Below, in pieces: positions 11,471 to 21,103 of a stretch of DNA of 64,000 bases. The notes below the pieces were generated by a model. It had not been told where the DNA came from. It ran no database searches and worked only from the letters and a program-made list of their open reading frames with translations. The position numbers were made by a program, and so were the translations under genes. The stretch is taken from NCBI GenBank assembly GCA_951394045.1, contig OX595986.1, forward strand, positions 868,001-932,000. The letters run 5' to 3'. The stretch's first letter is position 1, and every line of letters begins with the position of its first letter. The DNA comes from Nitzschia sp. DOCU1. Taxonomy: Eukaryota > Bacillariophyta > Bacillariophyceae > Bacillariales > Bacillariaceae.

Positions 11471-11534
11471 CTTACCAAGCGCGATTTTTAACAGCGAAAC
11501 ATACTACATTTTACTCCGGAGAAGTACATTTTGT

Positions 11535-13826
11535 CTAAGAGTAGAAAACAGCCGCAGAACCTTTGCCCATAGTATCCGTGAATTTCCAGTCGCTTTCCTG
11601 CATGCGTCGGCTCGCATGAGCGTACCCGTCGAAAACGCGAATTGAGCGAACCATGGCGAGCTCAAGATTTTCGGGGGTGATTTCTTTGTCGTGATTAATG
11701 GGTGGTAGAGCCGTCATGACCATTTGCTTGATCACTGCAGATGTAGTGTGCGGATTGTATCCGGCATCGAGCAAGTAGTCTCCTACCCACTGCCCAAGGT
11801 CATGCGTCGCCTCCTTTATACCCTCCTCGTTGCTATAGAGTGTTGCATTCAGCATTTCACAAATCTCTTCCTTCCTTCTCTGTTGTTCCGGATCGTTGAT
11901 AGCAGCAAGTATGCGGCACATGACGTCCCTTCTTTGAGTGAAGACTTCATCTGCATAGCTCTTAAGCTCTCGCAAGCCCGATTCCTTGTCTTCGCTGTAT
12001 GGTTTGACTCTCGGTATGATATTTGACTTGCCTGACTTCATCCTCTCCAAATTGACCAGCATTAAGGCTTCTTGGTCTACTAGCTCCCCGGCCAATGCCT
12101 TTTCCACGAATTCCGGGTCTTCGTTGGACAAGGCTCGCTTCGACGAGTGAACAGGTGGCTTTTGGCGCCCAAACCGAGAATCGCACATCAATGGCGAGTT
12201 GATGAGAGCCGCACAACACGAGACTGCGATACCAGTACTAATGGCAATATTGGTCGATGTACTATCAGCAAGGATTCCAAATAACCAGGGTGCAAGTGCC
12301 ATGCCGAAGTTCATAGCCGCATTGTTCAAACCTTGGACGTATCCGAGCTAAAGTGATTTTATGAGAATAATCGCCGTAAGGATTGATCATCATCATTCTA
12401 CCATGTACTTACCTTGTCAGCTGGTGCAATCACATCCAGCATCGGACCGGTCGTCAGCTGAGACATTACTGTGAAGGGAAATCCAGCGTACATGACAGTT
12501 ACGAATACAGCAAAAAGTGCAGGTGTGGCAGGCTGAAACCAGTTTTATGATGATGAGAACAAATGCAAGAACCAAATACCCTCAACAAGTACCACGACTT
12601 ACCGCATTTCCAATAAGCAACAATGCCGTTGTCACGAGCGCCGTCATGGTGTTCCCCATAACGCAAGTTCCAGCCACACCAAACCATTTAAAAGTGTGGG
12701 GCGTTATCATGGTAGATGGAACAACCATTGCAGCTACCATGACACTAAGCCATTGGTATCCTACGATTGTCATTATTGGCTCCTCGGGTGGCTCAGCGTT
12801 GATAAAATCGAAAAGGTAATGCTCAATAGCCAGTGGCGACAAACATAGTGGGACAAGGCTCGTGGACCCAAAATTATCAAACACGGCTCCCAAGATAATG
12901 TTCGTTAGTGCCTTTTTGTCGATTGTTTCGGGCCGAACCTCCTCATCTTCTTCGCCTGTTGGAGTTTCATCAAGGACGACTCCCTGCGCCCTTAGCTCAT
13001 CGGCTTCGAGCATGTACCCCTGGGTGAACAGTGCGGCCACTGCCAAAATGCCAGCTCCCACCCACAATGGCGCGAAGAGGCCACTTTCATCCATTAAAAT
13101 AGCGATGATACCACCACCTGAATTACCCATCACAAAGAAACTGACCAGGATACCCAGTTCTCGCTCCTTTTTAATCTTTGTCGAAAACACGTCTCCAATG
13201 TAGGCCATGGCAACAGGAAGGTTTCCGAGAAAGAAGCCGAAAACAATCTGAGTAATGCAAAAGCCCCAAAACGTATCTTTGGTAAAATACTTGACCACGC
13301 TTCCGACCGCCGAAACCCATGCCAGGACCAACAACACCCTTTTCCGGCCGATCCGGTCCGAAATTTGACCCAAGAAAACCGACGCAATCGCCACACCGAG
13401 CAGACTGCACATTGGCAAAAAGTAAGTGGCGGAATTGAAACTAAAGGGTTCCGTGTCGGGGAAAGAATCAGGGTGTGCCCCAGGTGTCACCATAATGGGA
13501 TAATTTGGGTTCAGCATCTTAGTATTGATCGCCGAACACATGGTAGTGAAACGGACGGATAGGATACTATTTCTCAGAACATTTTCGTCGTTGATCAAAC
13601 GATAACGACGGGGAGGTCGGGCGTACTCATATTTACTCTTCAGCCACGCATAAACTGCCGACACGTCCACCATACTTTTACTCGGCTTTAGATCGTCCTG
13701 GGCGCCATCATCGTTGGCGATCAACCCGTCCGTCTCACCACCGTCTGGCACTGTCTCCTCGACGGCCTTGTTGTCCAAGAGGACTTCGACATTTCCAGTG
13801 CTATTAGAAGGTTGGAGATCCGTCAT
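11535..13826 (-). CDS. Major facilitator superfamily transporter (copy A, intact)
   Basis: A 718-residue MFS transporter from three exons, 12603-13826, 12413-12532 and 11535-12347, with 70- and 65-bp introns. Both junctions are in frame (IGNA-PATPA, APADK-LGYVQ). About 12 membrane segments are visible. The MFS motif A appears as GQISDRIGRKR after an early membrane segment. A soluble loop rich in Glu (GEEDEEVRPE) separates the two halves. The N-terminal ~75 residues and the C-terminal ~230 residues are hydrophilic; the tail holds LGQWVGDYLLDAGYNPHTTS, conserved with copy B but not recognised. Substrate unknown. It is convergent with MLH1, with stop codons only 64 bp apart. A diverged copy with a nonsense codon lies at 21-23 kb, so this one is probably the functional gene. 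Confidence 0.85.
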
Positions 13827-14012
13827 ATTTTGGTTAGCTGCTCTCTTCTATGCGACGTTTGCTTTCGCCTCTTGAGAGTGTCGTCGCTCGTCTTGTTCCG
13901 ATCGACAAGAACCCCGCGAAGCGATGATTGATTCATTCAGGCGGCGAAGCCCATTTGTGCAATCTATCATATGTTCCGAAGCCAGCGGACGTCTTGCATC
14001 CCGTCACCAGGA

Positions 14013-14018
14013 CCTATC
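14013..14018. repeat. Target-site duplication, left (CCTATC)
   Basis: CCTATC abuts the left LTR and recurs directly after the right LTR. Copia elements usually make 5-bp duplications, so CTATC is probably the true duplication with one chance match. Confidence 0.85.
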
Positions 14019-14327
14019 TGTTCGATTACGTCATAACGACTGAGTATTTGAGAGCCATTCGAGTGAATCGCTAACAGGACTCATGTCGGGACCCACCCGG
14101 TGGACTTTGAGCGGGCCAGTCAGACGGCACATAGAGCCAAAGTACCGACGACACAATGGGTGGTCAGCGACAGTATAACGATGATTCCTTCTGCAAAAGG
14201 AAGTAATAGAGTAAGTGGAGGCTCTCCGGAGCCCCACAAAACAACTTATAATTTTGACTTTAGCAACGCTATTGTTAATTTACTACTTCGCCCGATAGCC
14301 GAGCCTGAGAACTCGACTATTTGTACA
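14019..14327 (+). repeat. 5' LTR
   Basis: Begins TGTTCGATTACG and ends TTTGTACA, with short inverted ends TGT/ACA. It should carry the element's promoter and polyadenylation signal. It differs from the 3' LTR only by lacking GGG after ACACAATGGG. Confidence 0.95.
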
Positions 14328-14341
14328 CGCTTCCTCTGCGC
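14328..14341 (+). promoter_or_regulatory. Putative primer-binding site, complementary to internal initiator tRNA-Met
   Basis: The 14 nt after the LTR (CGCTTCCTCTGCGC) do not begin TGG, so they do not pair with a tRNA 3' end. They match the reverse complement of the D-arm region of eukaryotic initiator tRNA-Met (GCGCAGCGGAAGCG) with one difference. This resembles the half-tRNA primer of Drosophila copia. Confidence 0.6.
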
Positions 14342-14366
14342 TAATAGACGAAGATAGAACTAAAAG

Positions 14367-15936
14367 ATGGCTCGAGCAGGTACTCGAGGTGCAACAGCCA
14401 GGAGAGCAGCAGCTCAGCCCACTGCAGTTGCTGGGAATCCAGCGCCGCAGGCGGCGGTTCAACCACCGGCGCAAGCACCACCAGTTGTCCAGCAGGTGCA
14501 ACTACCACCAGCGGTTCCACCGCAGGTGCAAGCGCCGCCGGTACCACCGGTAGTACCAGCGCCACAAGTCCAACCACCAGTCGCTGTCGCAGCTCCAGTA
14601 GCGGCGGTGGTCAATGCAGCAGCTCCGCCTGCCGTAAATGCACCAGCCGTGAACCAAGCCGCGGCGGCAACTGGGACGGCTGGCGTCAGGTTCAGCTTGA
14701 CTCCTGGGTTGTTGAAACCTGGAGTACTGGACTATGACTCAAAAACAAGGCATCTCCCATTACAACAACGCGATCAAGAAACTCCAGGAGGAACTCTACG
14801 ACGGAGGACCCGACGGATTCTTCCAATTCTTGAAAGCGATTGCAGAGAGGGCCAACGAGTTCGGATGGGATGTTCCAGGAGGCATATTCTGGTATGTCCC
14901 AAGCGCGAACGAACCTCCAGTAAACATCTTGGAGAACTACGGACGACTTAACATCCAGAAGATTTACATGGATGCCCAAGCATGGATGTTTTCCCAGGGA
15001 CGATCGGCACAAGACGATCGGATGCTCTATGAGTGCATCCAAAACTCATTGACAGTGGGTGCGAAGGCAAAGCTCAACGTGCATCGTCGAGCCTACACCT
15101 TCATGCAAGGAGATCTCCGCATCCCTTGCGGAGTAGCTTATTTGAAGCTCCTCATTCGGGAATCCTACCTCGATACACATGCGACGACCGGCATGATCCG
15201 GATGAAGCTAGGAAACTTGGCTGCTCAGATGTCAATCCTTGGCAATGACATATCCAAGTTCAACGCCTACGTCTACACAATGGTCGAAGCACTCTACGCG
15301 AGAGGGGAGAAGACCGAAGACCTCCTCACTAACCTGTTTCAAGGATATGCTGCTTGTACGGATACTACATTCGTCAGGTACATAGCCGACAAGCAGACCG
15401 AATGGGAGGAAGGAGTTGACATGAAACCAGTCCACTTGATGAACTTGGCCCTGACCAAGTACAAGATCTTGAAGGAAAAGGAGACCTGGATGACTCCGAC
15501 AAAGGAGCAAGAGACGCTCATTGCGCTCGCAGCCAGATTCAATACCCTCAAGAAGAAGTATGATGGTCGTGCGGCTGAGGGAACCACGAAGAAGAAGGGA
15601 GCGGTGTCGACCAAGAAGGGAAAGTTCCCCGAGCGGCCGGACTGGATGGCCAAATCAATTGAGCCGACCGGCGACGCACTCAGGAAGTCCAAAACCCACA
15701 ATGGCAAGCCATGGTACTGGTGTGGCCCGACTACCGGAGGAAAATGTGCAGGCGTTTGGCGCTGCCACAAACCCGAGGAGTGCAAGGGTACTGCATCGAA
15801 GGCCACCGGTAAGCGCCACGCAAACGAACAAGGTGGCGGTGGCGGAAAGAAAGGAAACCAGGTAGTGATCAATGCGGTCCAAGTTGCATCGATGCAGGAC
15901 AGCAACGATCTAACCGGTGGATATCAGAGCAACTGA
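14367..15936 (+). CDS. gag: Copia gag polyprotein, frame broken by one extra A
   Basis: Gag forms the virus-like particle and binds element RNA. The N-terminal 120 residues are Ala/Pro/Val/Gln-rich. The frame from 14367 then shifts at an A5 run (14741-14745); removing one A would continue smoothly into the main gag frame that ends at 15936. The capsid-like part is helical (LKLLIRESYLDTHATTGM). A Lys-rich region precedes an atypical Cys/His knuckle (WYWCGP...KCAGVWRCHKPEECKG), as seen in diatom copia gag proteins. The stop is a single TGA in the same frame as pol. The break could be a mutation or a homopolymer error in the sequence. If real, this copy could only move with Gag supplied by another copy. 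Confidence 0.8.
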
Positions 15937-15963
15937 CGAGGACGGGTTGGGCTCACTTACGTA

Positions 15964-18900
15964 TTGAATATGTCGATGATGACTTTAAGACCACTCCTAA
16001 TCCAATTAGCGAAGTGGCTTATGTGTTACATTTACTCTATACTAGCGATCCTAACCCCTGATATTGCAAGTAGCGATGATCCCAACTACTACTATGTTCC
16101 AAAGTCCAAACAATGGACTCGCGTGCGAGCGAGTTTGGGAATTTTGATGGCCGGGATATCTTGTGTGAGCAGAAAATTCGAGCCATACGAGACGACGTGG
16201 AAAGAAATCAAGACGAGGTCTAAATACAGGGAGGCAATCGGTGCAATAAGTAACGATGAGCCTATTTCTCTGGGTCGGAGAACTAACGGATCACTCGACA
16301 TCTTCAATACAGTGGCCGAAAGGGAAACAAACTCAGAGGGAGAACCAATCCACGTAAACGTGGCTAAGTTCGACTGCGATTCGGCAGCCATCGGCATTGA
16401 TAACAGATGCAGTGCGTGCATATCGCACGACATCAACGATTTCGATGGACCCGTAAAGAAGGTCAATCGCTCAATTAAGGGATTCGGAGGCGAAAGCAAG
16501 TTCGAGGTGTACCAAGGGACAATAGTATGGCGTTGGTGCGATAATTTGGGCGCGGTGCACAAGTTTCGTATCCCAAACAGCTACTACATTCCGAAGGGAA
16601 AAATGAGACTGCTAAGCCCCCAACATTGGGCAAAGACGCAGATAGGATCGCGCATGAAGAACGTCCATGGAACGGGCGAGACAACAACTGCTACTACAAC
16701 GAAATTATTTTGGAACAATGGAAAGAACGAACTCGACGTCGCGATTGGAGAAAGAGACAACTGTGCAACGTTCTTTATGGCACCAGGCTTCAACAAGTTC
16801 TCGGTGTTTTGCCAGGCGTGCAACGTTGACTACGGCGAATCTATGGACGATCCCATCATGGCATGCGATACTCAGGTAGTAAGCGATGATGAGGACGACG
16901 ACATCGATACATCGCCACCTCCCGAGCCACCAGCGCCTCCTAGGCAAAGGTCAACTTGGTGGTCACGAATCACTGGGTTGCCCATCACTCGAGAGAGGGC
17001 TGAGGCAGAGGAAAAGCAAGAACAAGAGGGTCCCACGACGACCGCGTTCGACCTAAATGGGCCGACGGCGCCGGGGGAGCAAAGGCCGGTAGTAGTCGAG
17101 GAAGAAGAGGACAGGCAGCCTACAACAGCCGCCGCTCAACTACTTCGATACCACCAACGCTTCGGGCACATCAGCTTCGCCAAGCTTCAAAACATGGCCA
17201 AGCAAAACATTCTCCCAAGGGCATTGGCCGACTGTGCTGTGCCAGCATGCAGCGCATGCCTATTCGCAAAGGCAACAAGAAGAAATTGGAGATCCAAGAG
17301 GAGACTCGACTGGACCACGAAGAACCAAGCGACTAAACCAGGTGAAGTCGTATCGGTGGACCAACTAGTGTCCCCGACAATGGGGTTGGTGGCACAAGGT
17401 ACTGGAAGACTGACGACTAAGCGTTACAGGTATGCTACAGTCTACGTCGACCAGTACTCTGGATACTCATTCGTATATCTGCAGAAAACAGCAAATGCCG
17501 AAGAGACGATAGCAGGGAAGAAAGCGTTCGAGGCAATGGCTTGGCAGCATGGAGTGAGAATAAAATCTTACCACGCCGACAACGGGATATTTCGAGCAAA
17601 TAAGTGGGTTGACGAATGCAGAAACAGCCAGCAAGTCCTCACCTTCGCTGGAGTTAATGCTCATCATACCAACGGACTGGCCGAGAGAAGAATCAGGTCG
17701 CTCCAGGACCTGACTCGTTCCCAACTGATCCATGCAAACCGACGATGGAAGATGGATGCGACGGTAAATTTGTGGCCGTACGCCATAAGAATGGCAAACG
17801 ACGCAATTAACGAATCCCCTAATTTAAAATATAAGGAGGGACTTTCTCCGTTGCAGCTATTTTCAGGTTCAACGGTGCAAACCCACACAAAGCACTGGAT
17901 GCCTTTCGGGTGCCCGGTCTATGTGCTGGAGGATCAACTTCAGGGTGCCTCGCGCATCCATAACAAGTGGGAGTACAGATCGAGAGTGGGCATATATCTC
18001 GGTCGTTCCCCAAACCACGGGCGAAACATTGCCATGGTGCTTGACCGAGTGACAGGTCTTGTGTCGCCGCAATTTCACGTGGCATTCGACCCAAGCTTCC
18101 GAACAGTTAAGGAAGACCAGTTCGATACCTCGTGGCAAATCAAGGCGGGGTTCCTAGGTGAAAGAAGTGTTATCGGAAATAAGGCGAAGAAACGCGCTAC
18201 GTCCGAGACAATATTTATAAGGAACAATGCTACGGAGCCAGAGGGAGACCAAGCTAGTGCACAACAGAGCGCAAAGCGGTCAAAGACGTCAGCTACAGCA
18301 AGTAACGCTGAAACCTCCCAAAGACAAAGGGAGAATCTCGAGATACCACCCGATGATAGCCAATCGGGAAACAACAGAACACAGCCACTAGATGGCGATC
18401 GCATGGAACAAGACGCCAGTCAAGGCCAATCTCCAAGCAAATCCCGAGCCGACGGGGACCAGCAGACTCTAACGCCGACGCAGAGAATCACGAATGTGAT
18501 GGTGGCCGAGCTATCCATGACCACTGCTGGGGATATAGACGGAGAAATTTACGTACTAGAGGCAATGTTTCCGGACTACGCCGGGAACAAAGAGATGGAC
18601 CCACTACAAGTTTTCAAGGCAACTTCGGACCCGGACACGATGTACCTACATCAAGCTATGAAGCAACCGGATGCACCAGAGTTCAAGAAGGCGATGCAGA
18701 AGGAGTGGGATGACCAGATCAACAACGGCAACTTCACCGTAATCCACCGATCGAAAGTTCGAGAGGGAGCGGCAGTATTACCAGCTGTGTGGCAGATGAA
18801 ACGCAAGCGCGACATCCGCACGCGCCATATTAAAAAGTATAAGGCGCGATTGAACATCGATGGATCGCGCATGAAGTACGGTCAACACTATGACCAAACT

Positions 18901-20235
18901 TATGCGCCGGTCGCGAGTTGGAACTCAATTCGAACCGTGCTAATAATGGCAGCACTACACAAGTGGCACACAAAGCAAATCGACTACGTCCTTGCCTTTC
19001 CCCAAGCTCCTGTCGAGAGGGAGCTCTTCATGGAAATCCCCAAGGGGTTTCGGATCGAGCAAGGAAACACAAAAGACTATGTGTTGCAGCTACATAGAAA
19101 CGTTTATGGCCAGTGCCAGGCATCCAGAGTCTGGAACAAGTATCTCACCGACATACTCATCAACAAGGTCGGGTTTCGGCAATCAAACGTCGACGAGTGT
19201 GTCTTCTATCGTGGGAACGTCATGTACGTGTTGTACACTGACGACTCGATACTGGCAGGACCAGATGAAGACGAGATCAACCAAGCGATCGAGGATATCA
19301 AGAGCGCAAAGCTCGATATCACAATTGAAGGTGACATACAAGACTTCCTTGGGGTCAACATCGACAGGAAGGACGATGGAACGGTGCATTTGACGCAACC
19401 GCATCTAATCGACCAAATACTCCAAGATTTGTCGATGCCCGAGGGAACAGTGCCTAAGTCTACCCCATCAGCATCATCACGACTGCTCTCAAGGCACTCA
19501 GGTTCGCAAGACTTTGACAATTCCTTCCACTATAGGTCTGTCATTGGAAAGCTCAACTACCTGGAGAAGGGGTCACGACCGGATATCGCTTATATCACGC
19601 ACCAGTGTGCACGATTCTCGACTTGCCCTAAGAAAGAGCATGGAGAGGCGATAAGATGGCTAGCCCGTTATTTAAAGGGAACGCGAGACAAGGGGATGAT
19701 ATTAAGCCCCAACAGCGAGCGAGGCCTCGAGGTGTTCGTTGACGCTGATTTCGCGGGGAATTGGGATCCAGATGAAACTGAGGATCGAGACACCGCGCGA
19801 TCACGACATGGTTACCTAATCATGTTCGCAGGATGTCCGATACTATGGAAGTCGCAACTACAAACAGAGGTCGCTCTATCAAGTACCGAGAGTGAGTACA
19901 CAGGGCTCTCGTATGCATTACGAGACGCTATCCCAATCATCAATTTATTCAAGGAGATGATGGAAGTTGGCATCCCGATCAAGTCGTCGAAGGCTCTGGT
20001 TCATTGCAAAGTTTTCGAAGACAACTCGGGTGCATTGGAAATCGCAAAGGTAGCCAAGTTCCGACCAAGAACAAAGCACCTAAATTGCCGACTCCACCAC
20101 TTCCGTTCATACGTTGACAGCGAAGAGGTATCGATCCACAAGATTGACACACTCGAGCAACCAGCGGACATACTGACAAAACCTCTAAACGAGGACGCAG
20201 TTGAGAAGTTCCGCAAGATGATAATGGGATGGTAA
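15964..20235 (+). CDS. pol: Copia pol polyprotein (protease, integrase, reverse transcriptase, RNase H)
   Basis: The frame is open for 1,423 codons and continuous with gag apart from one TGA. Protease: the region around residue 145 reads GIDNRCSACIS where a DTG/DSG is normally expected. Integrase: HHCC zinc motif (YHQRFGH...CAVPACSAC) near 396, then catalytic Asp 465 (VDQL), Asp 538 (HADNG) and Glu 573 (GLAERR), a D-D-35-E core. Reverse transcriptase: begins near 908, with QTYAPVASWNS and the active site YTDD near 1090 in place of the commoner YVDD. RNase H: VDADFAGNW, STESEY and EDNSGA. The order PR-INT-RT-RH defines copia. The first ATG is at 15970; translation probably depends on reading through the gag stop. 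It looks functional. Confidence 0.93.
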   Translation: MNMSMMTLRPLLIQLAKWLMCYIYSILAILTPDIASSDDPNYYYVPKSKQWTRVRASLGILMAGISCVSRKFEPYETTWKEIKTRSKYREAIGAISNDEPISLGRRTNGSLDIFNTVAERETNSEGEPIHVNVAKFDCDSAAIGIDNRCSACISHDINDFDGPVKKVNRSIKGFGGESKFEVYQGTIVWRWCDNLGAVHKFRIPNSYYIPKGKMRLLSPQHWAKTQIGSRMKNVHGTGETTTATTTKLFWNNGKNELDVAIGERDNCATFFMAPGFNKFSVFCQACNVDYGESMDDPIMACDTQVVSDDEDDDIDTSPPPEPPAPPRQRSTWWSRITGLPITRERAEAEEKQEQEGPTTTAFDLNGPTAPGEQRPVVVEEEEDRQPTTAAAQLLRYHQRFGHISFAKLQNMAKQNILPRALADCAVPACSACLFAKATRRNWRSKRRLDWTTKNQATKPGEVVSVDQLVSPTMGLVAQGTGRLTTKRYRYATVYVDQYSGYSFVYLQKTANAEETIAGKKAFEAMAWQHGVRIKSYHADNGIFRANKWVDECRNSQQVLTFAGVNAHHTNGLAERRIRSLQDLTRSQLIHANRRWKMDATVNLWPYAIRMANDAINESPNLKYKEGLSPLQLFSGSTVQTHTKHWMPFGCPVYVLEDQLQGASRIHNKWEYRSRVGIYLGRSPNHGRNIAMVLDRVTGLVSPQFHVAFDPSFRTVKEDQFDTSWQIKAGFLGERSVIGNKAKKRATSETIFIRNNATEPEGDQASAQQSAKRSKTSATASNAETSQRQRENLEIPPDDSQSGNNRTQPLDGDRMEQDASQGQSPSKSRADGDQQTLTPTQRITNVMVAELSMTTAGDIDGEIYVLEAMFPDYAGNKEMDPLQVFKATSDPDTMYLHQAMKQPDAPEFKKAMQKEWDDQINNGNFTVIHRSKVREGAAVLPAVWQMKRKRDIRTRHIKKYKARLNIDGSRMKYGQHYDQTYAPVASWNSIRTVLIMAALHKWHTKQIDYVLAFPQAPVERELFMEIPKGFRIEQGNTKDYVLQLHRNVYGQCQASRVWNKYLTDILINKVGFRQSNVDECVFYRGNVMYVLYTDDSILAGPDEDEINQAIEDIKSAKLDITIEGDIQDFLGVNIDRKDDGTVHLTQPHLIDQILQDLSMPEGTVPKSTPSASSRLLSRHSGSQDFDNSFHYRSVIGKLNYLEKGSRPDIAYITHQCARFSTCPKKEHGEAIRWLARYLKGTRDKGMILSPNSERGLEVFVDADFAGNWDPDETEDRDTARSRHGYLIMFAGCPILWKSQLQTEVALSSTESEYTGLSYALRDAIPIINLFKEMMEVGIPIKSSKALVHCKVFEDNSGALEIAKVAKFRPRTKHLNCRLHHFRSYVDSEEVSIHKIDTLEQPADILTKPLNEDAVEKFRKMIMGW

Positions 20236-20257
20236 GGCGATCCACAACATAGCAATC

Positions 20258-20268
20258 AAAAGAGGGAG
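20258..20268 (+). promoter_or_regulatory. Polypurine tract
   Basis: AAAAGAGGGAG directly precedes the right LTR, in the position where plus-strand DNA synthesis is primed. Confidence 0.8.
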
Positions 20269-20580
20269 TGTTCGATTACGTCATAACGACTGAGTATTTG
20301 AGAGCCATTCGAGTGAATCGCTAACAGGACTCATGTCGGGACCCACCCGGTGGACTTTGAGCGGGCCAGTCAGACGGCACATAGAGCCAAAGTACCGACG
20401 ACACAATGGGGGGTGGTCAGCGACAGTATAACGATGATTCCTTCTGCAAAAGGAAGTAATAGAGTAAGTGGAGGCTCTCCGGAGCCCCACAAAACAACTT
20501 ATAATTTTGACTTTAGCAACGCTATTGTTAATTTACTACTTCGCCCGATAGCCGAGCCTGAGAACTCGACTATTTGTACA
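20269..20580 (+). repeat. 3' LTR
   Basis: Matches the 5' LTR except for an insertion of three Gs. It is followed at once by the second target-site copy (CCTATC, 20581-20586). Confidence 0.95.
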
Positions 20581-20586
20581 CCTATC
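20581..20586. repeat. Target-site duplication, right (CCTATC)
   Basis: Directly follows the CA end of the right LTR and equals the six bases before the left LTR. Confidence 0.85.
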
Positions 20587-20720
20587 GGGTTTCGTTCGCG
20601 CTTGATGGTGGAGGGAGTTGAGCGATTACCGGAAAGGTCGTAGTGGTCAAAGATACGCTGCGGCGCCGGCCGGCATCCGCCGCCCGCCGCCCCGCCGGCA
20701 TTGTCGACTCAAATCAAACC

Positions 20721-21040
20721 CTGCTAACAGGACTTCCCGTCTTGTTGGATGGTCATGTTCCGGAACCCTATGGTTTGGCGATTTTCTTGTTGCGATTGGC
20801 TACGGTACACGGGTAGGGTGGGACGAAGAAAAGCCGTGCTTTCTTGGGGTCTGTCGGGAGCTAGGAAACTATTACGCTTTGCTACCGACCGAGCAAGATG
20901 AGAGGGAAAGGTATGTGCGTCACACATTGTTCCCGGCCATTTCCTACCTACTACTTTCGCAAGAACACTTCCACCAAGATGGATCCTTTACGGTCATGAC
21001 GAAGCTTTCGACACTCTACAAAGTCTTTGAGCGGTGTTAG
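20721..21040 (+). pseudogene. MLH1 3'-end fragment
   Basis: This is a copy of the last ~315 bp of MLH1, starting abruptly at CTGCTAACAGG in mid-gene and ending in the same FERC-stop. It lacks the ATPase and linker regions. It carries a small insertion (GGCTACGGTACACGGG versus GGCCACACGGG) that shifts the frame, plus about 20 substitutions. It is a by-product of the segmental duplication, not a gene. Confidence 0.92.
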
Positions 21041-21103
21041 TTTACCATGCGCAACTTAAAACAGCGAAAAATGCAACATATAACTCCGGACAGTACACTA
21101 TGT

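Larger units (their letters stand above)
14019..20580 (+). mobile_element. Ty1/copia LTR retrotransposon, CoDi-like
   Basis: A complete 6562-bp element with two LTRs (309 and 312 bp, TG...CA ends), target-site duplication, primer site, gag, pol in protease-integrase-RT-RNase H order, and a polypurine tract. The LTRs appear identical by eye apart from a run of three extra Gs in the right one, so insertion is recent. It sits in the spacer of duplication copy A only. pol is an uninterrupted 1,400-codon frame; gag has one frame break. Confidence 0.96.
11156..20720. repeat. Tandem segmental duplication, copy A (contains retroelement)
   Basis: Copy A starts inside MLH1 at CTGCTAACAGG and ends at CTCAAATCAAACC just before copy B. 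It contains the MLH1 3' end, the intact transporter gene, and a spacer carrying the 6.56-kb copia element. Without the element its length is about 3.0 kb. A GC-rich spacer block (GGTCGTAGTGGTCAAAGATA...CATTGTCGACTC) marks its right end and recurs after copy B. Confidence 0.88.
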
